Shown here: positions 33,470-42,123 of the stretch, in pieces
Layout: each line of letters opens with the position of its first letter
Position numbering within the stretch: position 1 is the stretch's first letter
Assembly (NCBI GenBank): GCA_035384605.1
Contig: DAOOIV010000014.1
Location: 14,541-74,889 of the forward strand
DNA from: Phycisphaerae bacterium
GTDB taxonomy: Bacteria > Planctomycetota > Phycisphaerae > UBA1845 > PWPN01
Length of the DNA: 60,349 nucleotides
Direction of reading: 5' to 3'
Notes under the pieces: generated by a model
Databases searched by the model: none
Told to the model about the DNA's origin: nothing
The model's input: only the letters and a program-made list of their open reading frames with translations
Made by a program: the position numbers and the translations under genes

Positions 33470-34072
33470 ATGTATAAGCTTTCCTGGCCTAACCGCGTGA
33501 CCATGACCCGGATTCTGTTGGCAGGCCCGTTCGTCGTGGCTCTGCTTCACCTTCAGGATCCGCAATGGAGTGAGCTTGCCCGCTGGGCGGCGGTCGTCGT
33601 GTTCGTCCTGATGGCCATCAGCGACGGTCTCGACGGCTACCTCGCTCGTCGCCTCAAGGCCGAGAGCGCCCTGGGGAGGTTTCTTGATCCGCTGGCCGAC
33701 AAGCTTGTGGTGCTCTCCTCGGTCGTGCTCCTGGCTCGTGAGAACACCAGCGTTCCCGGCATGCAGCTTCCCTCGACGGTTGCGGTGATTGCCATCGGCA
33801 AAGACTTGATCATCGTCGTGGGTTTCTGTCTGATCTACATGATTACCTCCAGCATCTACATCGAGGCCAAACGCCTGGGCAAATGGTGTACGGCCACCCA
33901 GTTGTTCATGGTCATTGCTATTCTGCTCTCGCCGAACGTTCCGGGGCCGCTGAAATGGGGGCCGGTGCTGTTGTGGTGGGCGGCGTCACTTCTGGCGATC
34001 GCCACCGTCATCCAGTACTTCAGGATGGGTCTCTACTTCATCAGCCGCCACGAGTCCCAGAAGGCCGCCTGA
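33470..34072 (+). CDS. pgsA: CDP-alcohol phosphatidyltransferase (phosphatidylglycerophosphate synthase-like)
   Basis: This 200-residue membrane enzyme joins CDP-diacylglycerol to glycerol-3-phosphate to give phosphatidylglycerol phosphate. The family motif is complete: D52-x2-D55-G56-x2-A59-R60-x8-G69-x3-D73-x3-D77 (SDGLDGYLAR..GRFLDPLADK). About five or six hydrophobic spans follow. ATG 33470 lies 13 bases after the oxidoreductase stop. The N terminus MYKLSWPNRVTMTRILLAGP matches PgsA well. PgsA is the best family call, although other CDP-alcohol transferases share the motif. There is no obvious link to its oxidoreductase neighbours. Confidence 0.85.
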   Translation: MYKLSWPNRVTMTRILLAGPFVVALLHLQDPQWSELARWAAVVVFVLMAISDGLDGYLARRLKAESALGRFLDPLADKLVVLSSVVLLARENTSVPGMQLPSTVAVIAIGKDLIIVVGFCLIYMITSSIYIEAKRLGKWCTATQLFMVIAILLSPNVPGPLKWGPVLLWWAASLLAIATVIQYFRMGLYFISRHESQKAA

Positions 34073-34132
34073 ACGCCGAACTGGACCGTGGCGTTGCTTT
34101 TCGGCGATAATGGGGGCGGGGAGGTGACCACC

Positions 34133-35944
34133 ATGGCGGCACCCACGCCGAAACTCCGTCGGCGCGACATACTGGCGGCGGGGGCATTTGCATATGGGCT
34201 GCTGAGCACCAAACGCAAGCTCGTCGCCGCGCCGCCGGAACACGTCATTGTCGACGTCGAGCAGTTGCGCGAAGTGAGCGTCGATACGACCGCCGAGCCC
34301 AAGGAGCAGCACTCGTGCGATATTCTTGTCGTGGGGGGCGGGCTCGGGGGGGTGGCGGCGGCGATCACCGCCACAGATGCCGGTAGAGAGGTGGTGCTCG
34401 TGGAGGAGACTGCCTGGCTCGGCGGCCAAGCCGCCAGTCAGGGCGTCAGTGCCCTCGACGAGAACGGCTGGATCGAGACCAGCGGCGGTACGTGCTCGTA
34501 CCTGGCGTTTCGCAAGGCGGTCCGCGATTGGTATCGACGCAACGCGAAGCTCAAGCCCCAAGCAGCTCGCAAGGAGCACCTTAACCCCGGCAACGGCTGG
34601 GTCAGCCGCCTGTGCTTCGAACCCAAGGCGGCCTTGGCCGTGATCGACGACCTGCTCGCTCCGGCGGCCGCCCGAAATCGGCTGCGCGTGCTCAAGCGGT
34701 GTAAGGCCTACGCAGTGCGGATGGAAGACGATCACGTGGCCGCCGTGGATTTCGTCCACCTCGACTCGGGCGATCGTTTTCGCGTCAGGGCCCGGTACGC
34801 GATCGACTCCACGGAGCTGGGCGACTTGCTCGCGCTTGGTGCCGCCGAATTCGTCACCGGATTTGAATCGCGTCGGGAGACCGGCGAGCCGAACGCTCCC
34901 GACGAGAGCGACCCCGAGGACGTCCAGAGCTTCACCTATCCATTCGCGATTGAGCTTCGACGAGGCGAGCGGCATTTGATTCCGCAGCCGGCCGAATATG
35001 AGAGAAACGCAAAGCACCAACCTTACAGCCTCGACATCAGCAGACAGACCGGACGTCCTCCCTACGCCATGTTCACGACCCGGCCGGGGACTTATGGTCC
35101 GTTCTGGACCTATCGGCGTCTGATCGATGCAAGCCAGTTCGACGATCCGAACTATCGCAACGATGTCGCGATGATCAACTGGCCCGGCAACGACTTCCGC
35201 GGCGGCAACATTCTCTCAGGCACGCCCTCGCAGCAGATCGCGCTCCTGCGGGCTGCGAAGAATCTCAGCCTGGGGCTGCTGTGGTGGCTCCAGCACGAAG
35301 TCGAACGCGACGAAGGCGGTCGCGGTTACCCCGAGTTCAAGCTGCGACCCGACGTCATGGGCTCGACCGACGGCCTGTCGAAGTTCCCTTATATCCGCGA
35401 ATCGCGCCGGCTGCGGGCCGTCAAAACGATCGTCGAGCAGGAAATCACGACCGCCGGACCCCGGGCCGTTCACTTCGATGATAGCGTGGGAATCGGTCAC
35501 TATGGTATCGATATCCACGAAACCACCCGCCCGCGAAAGCTGGACTTCAAGCCGGCACGCCCGTTCCAGATTCCGCTCGGGGCTCTGATTCCGCGGCGGA
35601 CGCTGAATTTGCTGGCGGGTTGCAAAAACGTCGGCACCACCCACATTACCAACGGCTGCTACCGCCTTCATCCGATCGAATGGGCCGTTGGCGAGGCCGC
35701 CGGCGAGACGGCCTCACTCTGTTTCGAGCGAGGTCGGCGTCCGAAAGACATTCTCGCGAACAAGGAGTTGTTGCGCACCCTCCAGCGCCGCCTCGTTGCC
35801 CGCGGCGCACCCATCATGTGGTATGATGACCTTCCGGTCGGCGACCCGCGATTCGAGAAGCTCCAGATGCTCCCATTCGAGTCGCCGGAGGTGATGGCCG
35901 GAATCCAGGGGAACCTTCACGCCCCGGACGTATCGCCAGGATGA
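34133..35944 (+). CDS. Tat-exported FAD-dependent oxidoreductase
   Basis: This 603-residue FAD-binding oxidoreductase is of the type often annotated FAD_oxidored in planctomycetes. ATG 34133 is preceded by GGGGAGGTGA. The N terminus has a twin-arginine-like signal (KLRRRDILAAGAFAYGLLS). The dinucleotide-binding motif VVGGGLGGVAAAITATDAG lies at about 67-85, followed by VLVEETAWLGGQAASQGVSA, where flavin binding to Gly/Gln is expected. FPYIRESRRLRA and a late GCKNVGTTHITNGCYRLHP (FAD contact) match the family. Export by Tat fits a folded flavoprotein working in the periplasm or paryphoplasm, perhaps on sugars or sulfated polymers. The substrate is unknown. Confidence 0.85.
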   Translation: MAAPTPKLRRRDILAAGAFAYGLLSTKRKLVAAPPEHVIVDVEQLREVSVDTTAEPKEQHSCDILVVGGGLGGVAAAITATDAGREVVLVEETAWLGGQAASQGVSALDENGWIETSGGTCSYLAFRKAVRDWYRRNAKLKPQAARKEHLNPGNGWVSRLCFEPKAALAVIDDLLAPAAARNRLRVLKRCKAYAVRMEDDHVAAVDFVHLDSGDRFRVRARYAIDSTELGDLLALGAAEFVTGFESRRETGEPNAPDESDPEDVQSFTYPFAIELRRGERHLIPQPAEYERNAKHQPYSLDISRQTGRPPYAMFTTRPGTYGPFWTYRRLIDASQFDDPNYRNDVAMINWPGNDFRGGNILSGTPSQQIALLRAAKNLSLGLLWWLQHEVERDEGGRGYPEFKLRPDVMGSTDGLSKFPYIRESRRLRAVKTIVEQEITTAGPRAVHFDDSVGIGHYGIDIHETTRPRKLDFKPARPFQIPLGALIPRRTLNLLAGCKNVGTTHITNGCYRLHPIEWAVGEAAGETASLCFERGRRPKDILANKELLRTLQRRLVARGAPIMWYDDLPVGDPRFEKLQMLPFESPEVMAGIQGNLHAPDVSPG

Positions 35945-36017
35945 TGACGCCCGAAAGAGCCGGATATTGCTCGATTCTTGCTCATTGGCCGGATTACAGG
36001 GCAGAAGGAATGCGGTT

Positions 36018-39000
36018 ATGTGGCTGCCCGGCAGGCGGATGATGACGAAGCTGTCGGCGAGAACATGGACGAGTCGGCTCCTCGTCATTTGGGTGTTGAT
36101 TACCGCGGCGGGCGCCTCCGGGCAACCCGCGGCTTCGACATCGTCGCCGACGGACGCCCAGCAAGATTCGCGCTTCTCTGAGCTGATCAGGAGTGCCGAT
36201 CGCTACCACGAGTCTCAAGCCTGTCACCTTGAGGCGGAGGCCCTTGAGAAAGCTCTTCAGATGCTGCCGCCGCGCCACGCACAGAGGAGGGAACTGGCCC
36301 GGCGACTGGCGGCCGTTTGCCGGTCGGGCATGGGACACTATGCCCGAGCAGAGCGTTGGCTGCAGACTCTTGCGGATGAGTTGCGGCCTCTGCCCCAGGG
36401 CATCGATGCCCTCTTCGATCTGGCTGACGCGTACTTCAACCACGGCCGATTGAATGAGGCCTTGTCGGTCTATCGCGAAATCCTCAAACGCATTGTGCCT
36501 CCGGAGCCTCCTTACGACGTCGATGACCGCTGCTGGAAAGCCTGGCGCGGTGAGGATCTGTGCGAGTCCCCCCTGGGCAGCGATCCTTTGTTCCCTTCCG
36601 ACGCTTCGGTCAGCGGGCAGGTCTTTCGCATATCAAACCTTGCACCCAAGGGGTCGTGGGAGGACATCCGAAGATTGCTGGATGAAAACCTGCGATTGCG
36701 ATTGATGATCCGGCCGGGCCAGGAAGCCGAGGTTTGGACTTCGCTTCGCGCGGAGGCACGAAAGGCAATCAGCAGGCTGCCGGATGACGCAATGCGGAGA
36801 CTCGTGGCCGCTTATGAACGCAGGCTCGCGGAGCTGGCCGGCGGCAATGACTGGCGGTCGGCCGTTGAGTTCCGGCTCTCACATCCCATTCCGCAACTGG
36901 AGGGCGTGCTCGACGCAGCGATTGGCGACAAACTTCTTGACCTCGGCCAACCTGCCCTCGCATCAATCTATTACGGCCGAGCAGTGCAAGCAGCGGGACA
37001 AAACGCCGAGCCCATCCTGCTCGCCCGCGAGCTGTTCAGTCGCATACAATCAGGCGAAACCATACCGCTCGACAATGTTCCGGAAATCCGGGTTGGAATC
37101 GGCGGGCAGGAGCGAACCCTGAGGCAATGGGTCGAGCATTGGCAGCCGAGGATCTCGCCGGCGCCGTTGTCAAAGCCGGTTCTCGACATCGGTCGGGGGG
37201 TCATGACGCGCGTACCGATGCTCAGGGCCACGTGTCCCCTGCTCCAATGGCAGGCGCGGTGGCGCGCGCGGAACTGGGACGACGTCTACCCTTATCTCGA
37301 CGAGTTCGTCCCCTGTATCGCCGCCGGTTCACCTCGGCGTCTCCTGATCAACATGGGGGACGCCATAGAGGCCGTGGACCTCACGGACGGTCGGATTGTT
37401 TGGAGCTTCCTGCCGCCCGAAGAAAACCCGATGCCTCAGCCTGGGCAGGAGTTTCAGGCCCGGGATGCCTACGTTATGTGCGGCAAGAGCAAAACTGCCG
37501 TCGTCAACGGCGGCCGAGTGTTCTGCCATCTCCTCTGGGGGCATCACGATACACCGCGAGATGCCGGGGCCCTGTTTGCACTCCGAGAATCGGACGGGGC
37601 GATGATCTGGAGCAGTCTGTACGTGCCGCAGCTCGCTGGTATTCAGTTTGCCGCTGATCCGGCCGTCTACCGGGGCGTTGTGGTGGCCGTGGCATGGCGG
37701 CCTCGATCGGTCATGCCCATGTTCTTCGTCGTGGGCATGTCCGCCGAGACGGGCGAGGTGCTCTGGCTCAACCACCTGTACAGCGGCGGCTCGATGGTGG
37801 CGTATGACAACGAACAGTTCCTTGATCTGCCGACCGCGTGCGGCCCGCCGGTGATTGCCGATGGCGTGGCTTACCTGACCACAGGCGCGGGTGTCGTCGC
37901 GGCGGTCGATGTGCTTGACGGAACCACGCTTTGGGCAACCGCGTACCCGCGAGCCCGGGCGATTAACCGGGAGGAATGGGCGGTGCGCATGGCGACCAGC
38001 CGGCCGCCCGGCGTCGTTGCGGTCTTCCGTGACGTGGTCTTGTTCGCACCGGTCGACGCGCACCTGCTGCTGGCCGTCGAGCGTTCCACAGGCCGGATTC
38101 GTTATATGCATCGGTCGGTGGATCTGCGGGCCATAGCTGCAGCCGACGCCGAGCGGGCCTATGTAGTTGAGGGCACGACGGTGCGCGCCGTTCGTCCCGC
38201 CGATGGCCGGACTGTGTGGGAGACGCAACTCGTCACTTCCGGACTTGTCGGCCTGCCTACGCTTGCCGACCGGGGACTCTTGTGTCCCACATGGGAAACA
38301 CTGTATCTGCTGGATCCAGCCAACGGAGGCATTCTGGCCGAGCGAGATTGGGATCGCGCCCAGGCGTGCGGATATGTGCGCGATTTCGGCGATTGCATGG
38401 TTGGAACGTCACAGGTCGGTATCCACATCATCGCTGATCGCAGGCTGGATGACACCGGCGATCGCTGGCTTTCTCCGGAATACGAGCATGAACCACCGGA
38501 GTTGAATGTCCGTTCGCGGGCGGGCAACTGGTTGCGGTGGGCGATGCCGGGAATGGTGAATCGGGGCGATTTTGTCCTGAGCGACAGCGATCCGAGTCAT
38601 TTTCTCTGCCGGTCGGAGTTGCTGCAGATGCGGGATATCGATCCGGTTCCGACGCTGCAATGGGAGCGGCTTTCGCCGTTGCCGTGGGACGGCCGGGTCG
38701 CATTCAGTCCCGACTGGGTGGCGGTCTGGAACATAGGGGAGGTCTATGTCCTGGAAGCAGCCACCGGGCGATCGGTGTGGGAGGATCGCCCGCTCGTCCG
38801 CCTCGGCCGGCCGATCAGCAGGGTGCTCATCCTGGGGAAGGAGGTGCGTGTACTGCTCGGGGCGGGGAAAGACCGGGGAACTGTTCCCCTGTATGTGTCG
38901 TTTGATGGCCGGAGCGGCAGGGACATTGTGCCTTCCACCGGGGTGGATGCACTCTGGTCGGAAAGGCCTGACACTGGAAGGCGGGTCATACCCGACGGGC

Positions 39001-40169
39001 CGGAACGGCTCATAGAGGCTCACGCCGACGGGTATCGTTACGAGTTCCGTGACAACCGCCTTCGAGCGATCGACCTTTGGGACACGCGCGAGCAATGGGG
39101 GAGCCCGACAATCATAGACGACGTCCGCTTCATTGCGCCTCTGTCCGGCGGCGTGTTGGCTTTGACGCAGGCGAGGCTGGAAGGCCATATCCGCTTTCGC
39201 GACATGGCTCATATCCAGGTTTTTGACCGTCACGACGGGGAACGGATCAATGCTTTCAGACTCTTCAAACGATGGCAGCATCAGTTTGAACACTGTGACG
39301 ACCGCGTCATGATCTGGGACATCAATTTCCTCTATTGCGTGCAACCTCCCATTGCGGCTGCGCATGGCGGGGAGCAGGTCACGATCCGCCAGTCGCGACC
39401 CGACCCTGACGCGATTGCCGCTCTCCGGCTGGCAAGGGACCTCGAGACGCCTCCCCAAGTAAGCATCGGTACCTTGCAGAGGCCTCCGCATGTGGATGCA
39501 GAGTTCTCCGAATGGTCGACGGTGGAACCTGTCGAACTCCGCGACGTGATGGACTGGCGGCCCGATTTCGTTCACCGCAGCCGATGGAAGAGCCGTTTTT
39601 ATGGCGGCGGCGACGACCTGTCGGCCAAGGTGCGCCTGGCATGGGCGGGTGATTCGTTGTGCATAGCGGCCGACGTGACCGATGATGCGCACGTTACCAC
39701 TGCCTGCCCCGGTTTGTGGAGGTTCGACAGCATCACATTGCAAATCAGCGAAGGAGGCAGCGAGGATGTAGATCCTCTGATGCTCACCGTCGGCAGCGTC
39801 AACGGCATCGTGCGGCTTGAAATGAGCAGTCCGGTCATGATGCTGGCCGCTTCCGACCCGCCCGGGACGGAGCGGCATTGCGAGCCGGGCATTCGTCGCT
39901 TCGCGCTGTCTCGGCCGGGTGCAGCGGGTGCAGGGGGACCTGAGGCAACGCTGTATGTGGAGGCGGCGGTGCAGAGGGACGACTTCTCACGACGCACTCG
40001 ATACGAAATCGCGATGCCGAGGCAGTTGCTTCGTTATGGGCCCGAGTCGTACTGGGATCTGCTGATCAACGATAACGACGGCCAGGGCCGCGAGGGCGCT
40101 TTGCAGCTCGCCTCTTCAATCTGGAGCATCGAGGAATCGCAAGCGGCCTGCCTGCGCGGCGGGCGCTGA
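36018..40169 (+). CDS. TPR/PQQ-propeller protein with C-terminal CBM9-like domain
   Basis: This is a 1383-residue exported protein. ATG 36018 has AGAAGGA upstream; ATG 36039 is an alternative. A signal peptide follows (TWTSRLLVIWVLITAAGASG). Residues about 50-330 are helical and TPR-like, with ALEKALQMLPP and IDALFDLADAYFNHGRLNEA as recognisable units. Residues about 440-1100 form PQQ-like propeller blades with ALRESDGAMIWSS, AVDVLDGTTLWATAYP, AVRPADGRTVWETQL and LLDPANGGILAERDW. Residues about 1155-1383 look like a family-9 carbohydrate-binding/DOMON domain (PPHVDAEFSEWSTVEPVEL, LAWAGDSLCIAADVTDD). It may be a large surface scaffold that binds sugar polymers. The function of such planctomycete propeller proteins is not settled. 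Confidence 0.8.
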   Translation: MWLPGRRMMTKLSARTWTSRLLVIWVLITAAGASGQPAASTSSPTDAQQDSRFSELIRSADRYHESQACHLEAEALEKALQMLPPRHAQRRELARRLAAVCRSGMGHYARAERWLQTLADELRPLPQGIDALFDLADAYFNHGRLNEALSVYREILKRIVPPEPPYDVDDRCWKAWRGEDLCESPLGSDPLFPSDASVSGQVFRISNLAPKGSWEDIRRLLDENLRLRLMIRPGQEAEVWTSLRAEARKAISRLPDDAMRRLVAAYERRLAELAGGNDWRSAVEFRLSHPIPQLEGVLDAAIGDKLLDLGQPALASIYYGRAVQAAGQNAEPILLARELFSRIQSGETIPLDNVPEIRVGIGGQERTLRQWVEHWQPRISPAPLSKPVLDIGRGVMTRVPMLRATCPLLQWQARWRARNWDDVYPYLDEFVPCIAAGSPRRLLINMGDAIEAVDLTDGRIVWSFLPPEENPMPQPGQEFQARDAYVMCGKSKTAVVNGGRVFCHLLWGHHDTPRDAGALFALRESDGAMIWSSLYVPQLAGIQFAADPAVYRGVVVAVAWRPRSVMPMFFVVGMSAETGEVLWLNHLYSGGSMVAYDNEQFLDLPTACGPPVIADGVAYLTTGAGVVAAVDVLDGTTLWATAYPRARAINREEWAVRMATSRPPGVVAVFRDVVLFAPVDAHLLLAVERSTGRIRYMHRSVDLRAIAAADAERAYVVEGTTVRAVRPADGRTVWETQLVTSGLVGLPTLADRGLLCPTWETLYLLDPANGGILAERDWDRAQACGYVRDFGDCMVGTSQVGIHIIADRRLDDTGDRWLSPEYEHEPPELNVRSRAGNWLRWAMPGMVNRGDFVLSDSDPSHFLCRSELLQMRDIDPVPTLQWERLSPLPWDGRVAFSPDWVAVWNIGEVYVLEAATGRSVWEDRPLVRLGRPISRVLILGKEVRVLLGAGKDRGTVPLYVSFDGRSGRDIVPSTGVDALWSERPDTGRRVIPDGPERLIEAHADGYRYEFRDNRLRAIDLWDTREQWGSPTIIDDVRFIAPLSGGVLALTQARLEGHIRFRDMAHIQVFDRHDGERINAFRLFKRWQHQFEHCDDRVMIWDINFLYCVQPPIAAAHGGEQVTIRQSRPDPDAIAALRLARDLETPPQVSIGTLQRPPHVDAEFSEWSTVEPVELRDVMDWRPDFVHRSRWKSRFYGGGDDLSAKVRLAWAGDSLCIAADVTDDAHVTTACPGLWRFDSITLQISEGGSEDVDPLMLTVGSVNGIVRLEMSSPVMMLAASDPPGTERHCEPGIRRFALSRPGAAGAGGPEATLYVEAAVQRDDFSRRTRYEIAMPRQLLRYGPESYWDLLINDNDGQGREGALQLASSIWSIEESQAACLRGGR

Positions 40170-40192
40170 CCCGGACTGTCTTCCGTATTCCC

Positions 40193-41776
40193 TCAGATCT
40201 GTATCTTGCGCGCCATCGTGATGTGCTCCTGCCGGCGGATTTCCTCGACGACATCATCACCGACGTTTCTGCGGACGCGGATCAGGAACATCGACCTCTT
40301 GCGCTCCTTGCTGTGCGAAAACTCAAAGCTGTCGATCTGGATCTTGTGCTTGTCCAGCAGCGATGAGATCCCACTGACCACACCCAACCGGTCCTTGCTA
40401 CGGATGGCCAGGAAGGTGCCCTCGGGCTCCACCTCGAACTCGAAGCCGTCCACGAGGCTGATTCTCGGATGCGGACCGCTGAAGACCACGCCGCCGATGT
40501 TGAACTCTCGATCCTGGCCCTTGAAGCCGTATCGGACTTCACTCTCGTAGTCGGTGAAGCCCGGATCACAGATCGCCTCCACCTTAAGGCCGATGCTTCG
40601 TGCTCGGTCCTCGGCATTGACGTAGCTGACGTAATCGAGCGAGTTTTTCAAGAAGCCTTTCAGGAACGCCAGCCGCAGCAGCGTGCAGTCGTGCCGGGCG
40701 ATGCTGCCCCGGTAGGTGATCTGGAGTCGTTCCGGAACCCAGTCCATGAACTGAGCAGCAAAGGTGCCCAGTCGCTCGGCCAGGACCGTATACGAGGTCA
40801 TGATGTCGCCCCCCTCCAACATCCGAATCTGGGGCATGTTCACCGGGTAATCGACGATCCCGCCTCGCAGGGCGCGCGGTACCTGCACGGCGATGCTCTC
40901 GGCCACGCGAATCTGGGCCTCGGTCGTCGAAGCCCCGATGTGCGGAGACATCACCACGTTCGGCAGATCGCGGAAAGGATTCTCGTCGGGCGGCTCGCGC
41001 TCCCACGTGTCAATGCCGGCCCCGGCCACGTGACCGGACTTCAGGGCATCCAGCAGCGCCGACTCGGTGACGATGCCGCCGCGGGCCGCGTTGATGATGA
41101 CCACGCCTTTCTTCATTCGGGCGATCTGCTCGCGCCCGATCATTCCGGTCGTTTCCCGGGTCTTCGGTGTGTGCACCGTGATAATGTCCGACTCGCGGAT
41201 CAATCTGTCGAGATCCGCCTTCTCGGCCTCGTGCCGCTCGAAGACCTCGTCGGCGATATAAGGGTCATACGCCAGAACGCGCATCTCGAAACCGCGAGCA
41301 AACCGGGCGACGCGGTGTCCGACGTTGCCCAAGCCGATGATCCCGATGGTCTTGCCCATCAGCTCCACGCCCTGAAAGCGATGGCGGTCCCAGCCCAGGT
41401 GCTGCATCGTCGCGTGGGCCTCGGTCAACTTGCGGGTGACGGCCAGCAGCAGTGCGATGGTCAGCTCGGCCGCTGAGTTCGTGTTCTTGCCGGGCGTATT
41501 GACCACCAGAATGCCCTTCCTGGTCGCATACTCAACGTCGACATTGGTCACACCGACGGCGGCAACCGCGATGACCTTCAGCTCCTTGGCGGCGTCGATC
41601 AGCTCTCTCTTCACCGGCGTTTCCGATCGTACGATGATGCAGTGGTAAGGGGCGATGATCTGAAGGATCTCGCCGATGGGCATATCGGGATGGAAATCCA
41701 CCTGCAGGTCAGGCTCTTTCGAAAGCCTCTCAACGCCGTTTGAGTGAATCTTGCCGGTGATCAGAACACGGTACAT
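40193..41776 (-). CDS. serA: D-3-phosphoglycerate dehydrogenase
   Basis: This 527-residue enzyme oxidises 3-phosphoglycerate with NAD, the first step of serine synthesis. It is the long type with an intervening allosteric domain and a C-terminal ACT domain. Seen: NAD-binding GLGNVG (148-153), catalytic Arg in NAARGGI (about R232), Glu in DTWEREP (about E261) and His in SPHIGAST (H279). The ASB-like region lies at about 320-450 and the ACT domain (about 455-527) starts RISLVDGFEFE then DRLGVVSGISSLL. ATG 41776 has GAGGTAAGG upstream. It converges with the propeller gene across a 23-base gap. Feedback control by serine is usual for the type. Confidence 0.95.
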   Translation of the reverse strand: MYRVLITGKIHSNGVERLSKEPDLQVDFHPDMPIGEILQIIAPYHCIIVRSETPVKRELIDAAKELKVIAVAAVGVTNVDVEYATRKGILVVNTPGKNTNSAAELTIALLLAVTRKLTEAHATMQHLGWDRHRFQGVELMGKTIGIIGLGNVGHRVARFARGFEMRVLAYDPYIADEVFERHEAEKADLDRLIRESDIITVHTPKTRETTGMIGREQIARMKKGVVIINAARGGIVTESALLDALKSGHVAGAGIDTWEREPPDENPFRDLPNVVMSPHIGASTTEAQIRVAESIAVQVPRALRGGIVDYPVNMPQIRMLEGGDIMTSYTVLAERLGTFAAQFMDWVPERLQITYRGSIARHDCTLLRLAFLKGFLKNSLDYVSYVNAEDRARSIGLKVEAICDPGFTDYESEVRYGFKGQDREFNIGGVVFSGPHPRISLVDGFEFEVEPEGTFLAIRSKDRLGVVSGISSLLDKHKIQIDSFEFSHSKERKRSMFLIRVRRNVGDDVVEEIRRQEHITMARKIQI

Positions 41777-42123
41777 GCTGCCTTACCTCTCGGTCGCACG
41801 TAGCGACAAAACTCCGGGCCGGCCGTCTCGCTTCGAGTCAATTGCTGAACCCCGCGCCGAAATCTTCGACACTGGGCGAGGCATTCTAACGGAAAGGTCG
41901 CGGTGCTGTCGCCGCCCGATCCGGCCATGGTTGCATTCTGGAATGTGTGCAAAACGGTAGCGCGTGGTCGCAGCCTTGCGAAGTCCCGCGGACGAAACAG
42001 GGCCCAGACCTGCCGGCCCTGGCTGATGCCCGCATCGGCCTCGGAGCAACCTCAGATCGGCGGCCGGCCCGTGGCAACCACTGCCGGCCGCTTGTCGTGC
42101 AAACACGTCGCACGGGGTGCACG
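41777..42123. other. Intergenic region before serA
   Basis: These 347 bases between the end of the GreA fusion and the serA start hold no gene that I can support. The serA promoter should be here, but I see no clear -10/-35 pair. Confidence 0.4.

Noticed and set aside
38409..39878. A 489-codon open frame on the minus strand
   Set aside because: It lies inside the TPR/PQQ-propeller gene on the opposite strand, shows no ribosome site and has His/Arg/Pro-rich shadow composition.
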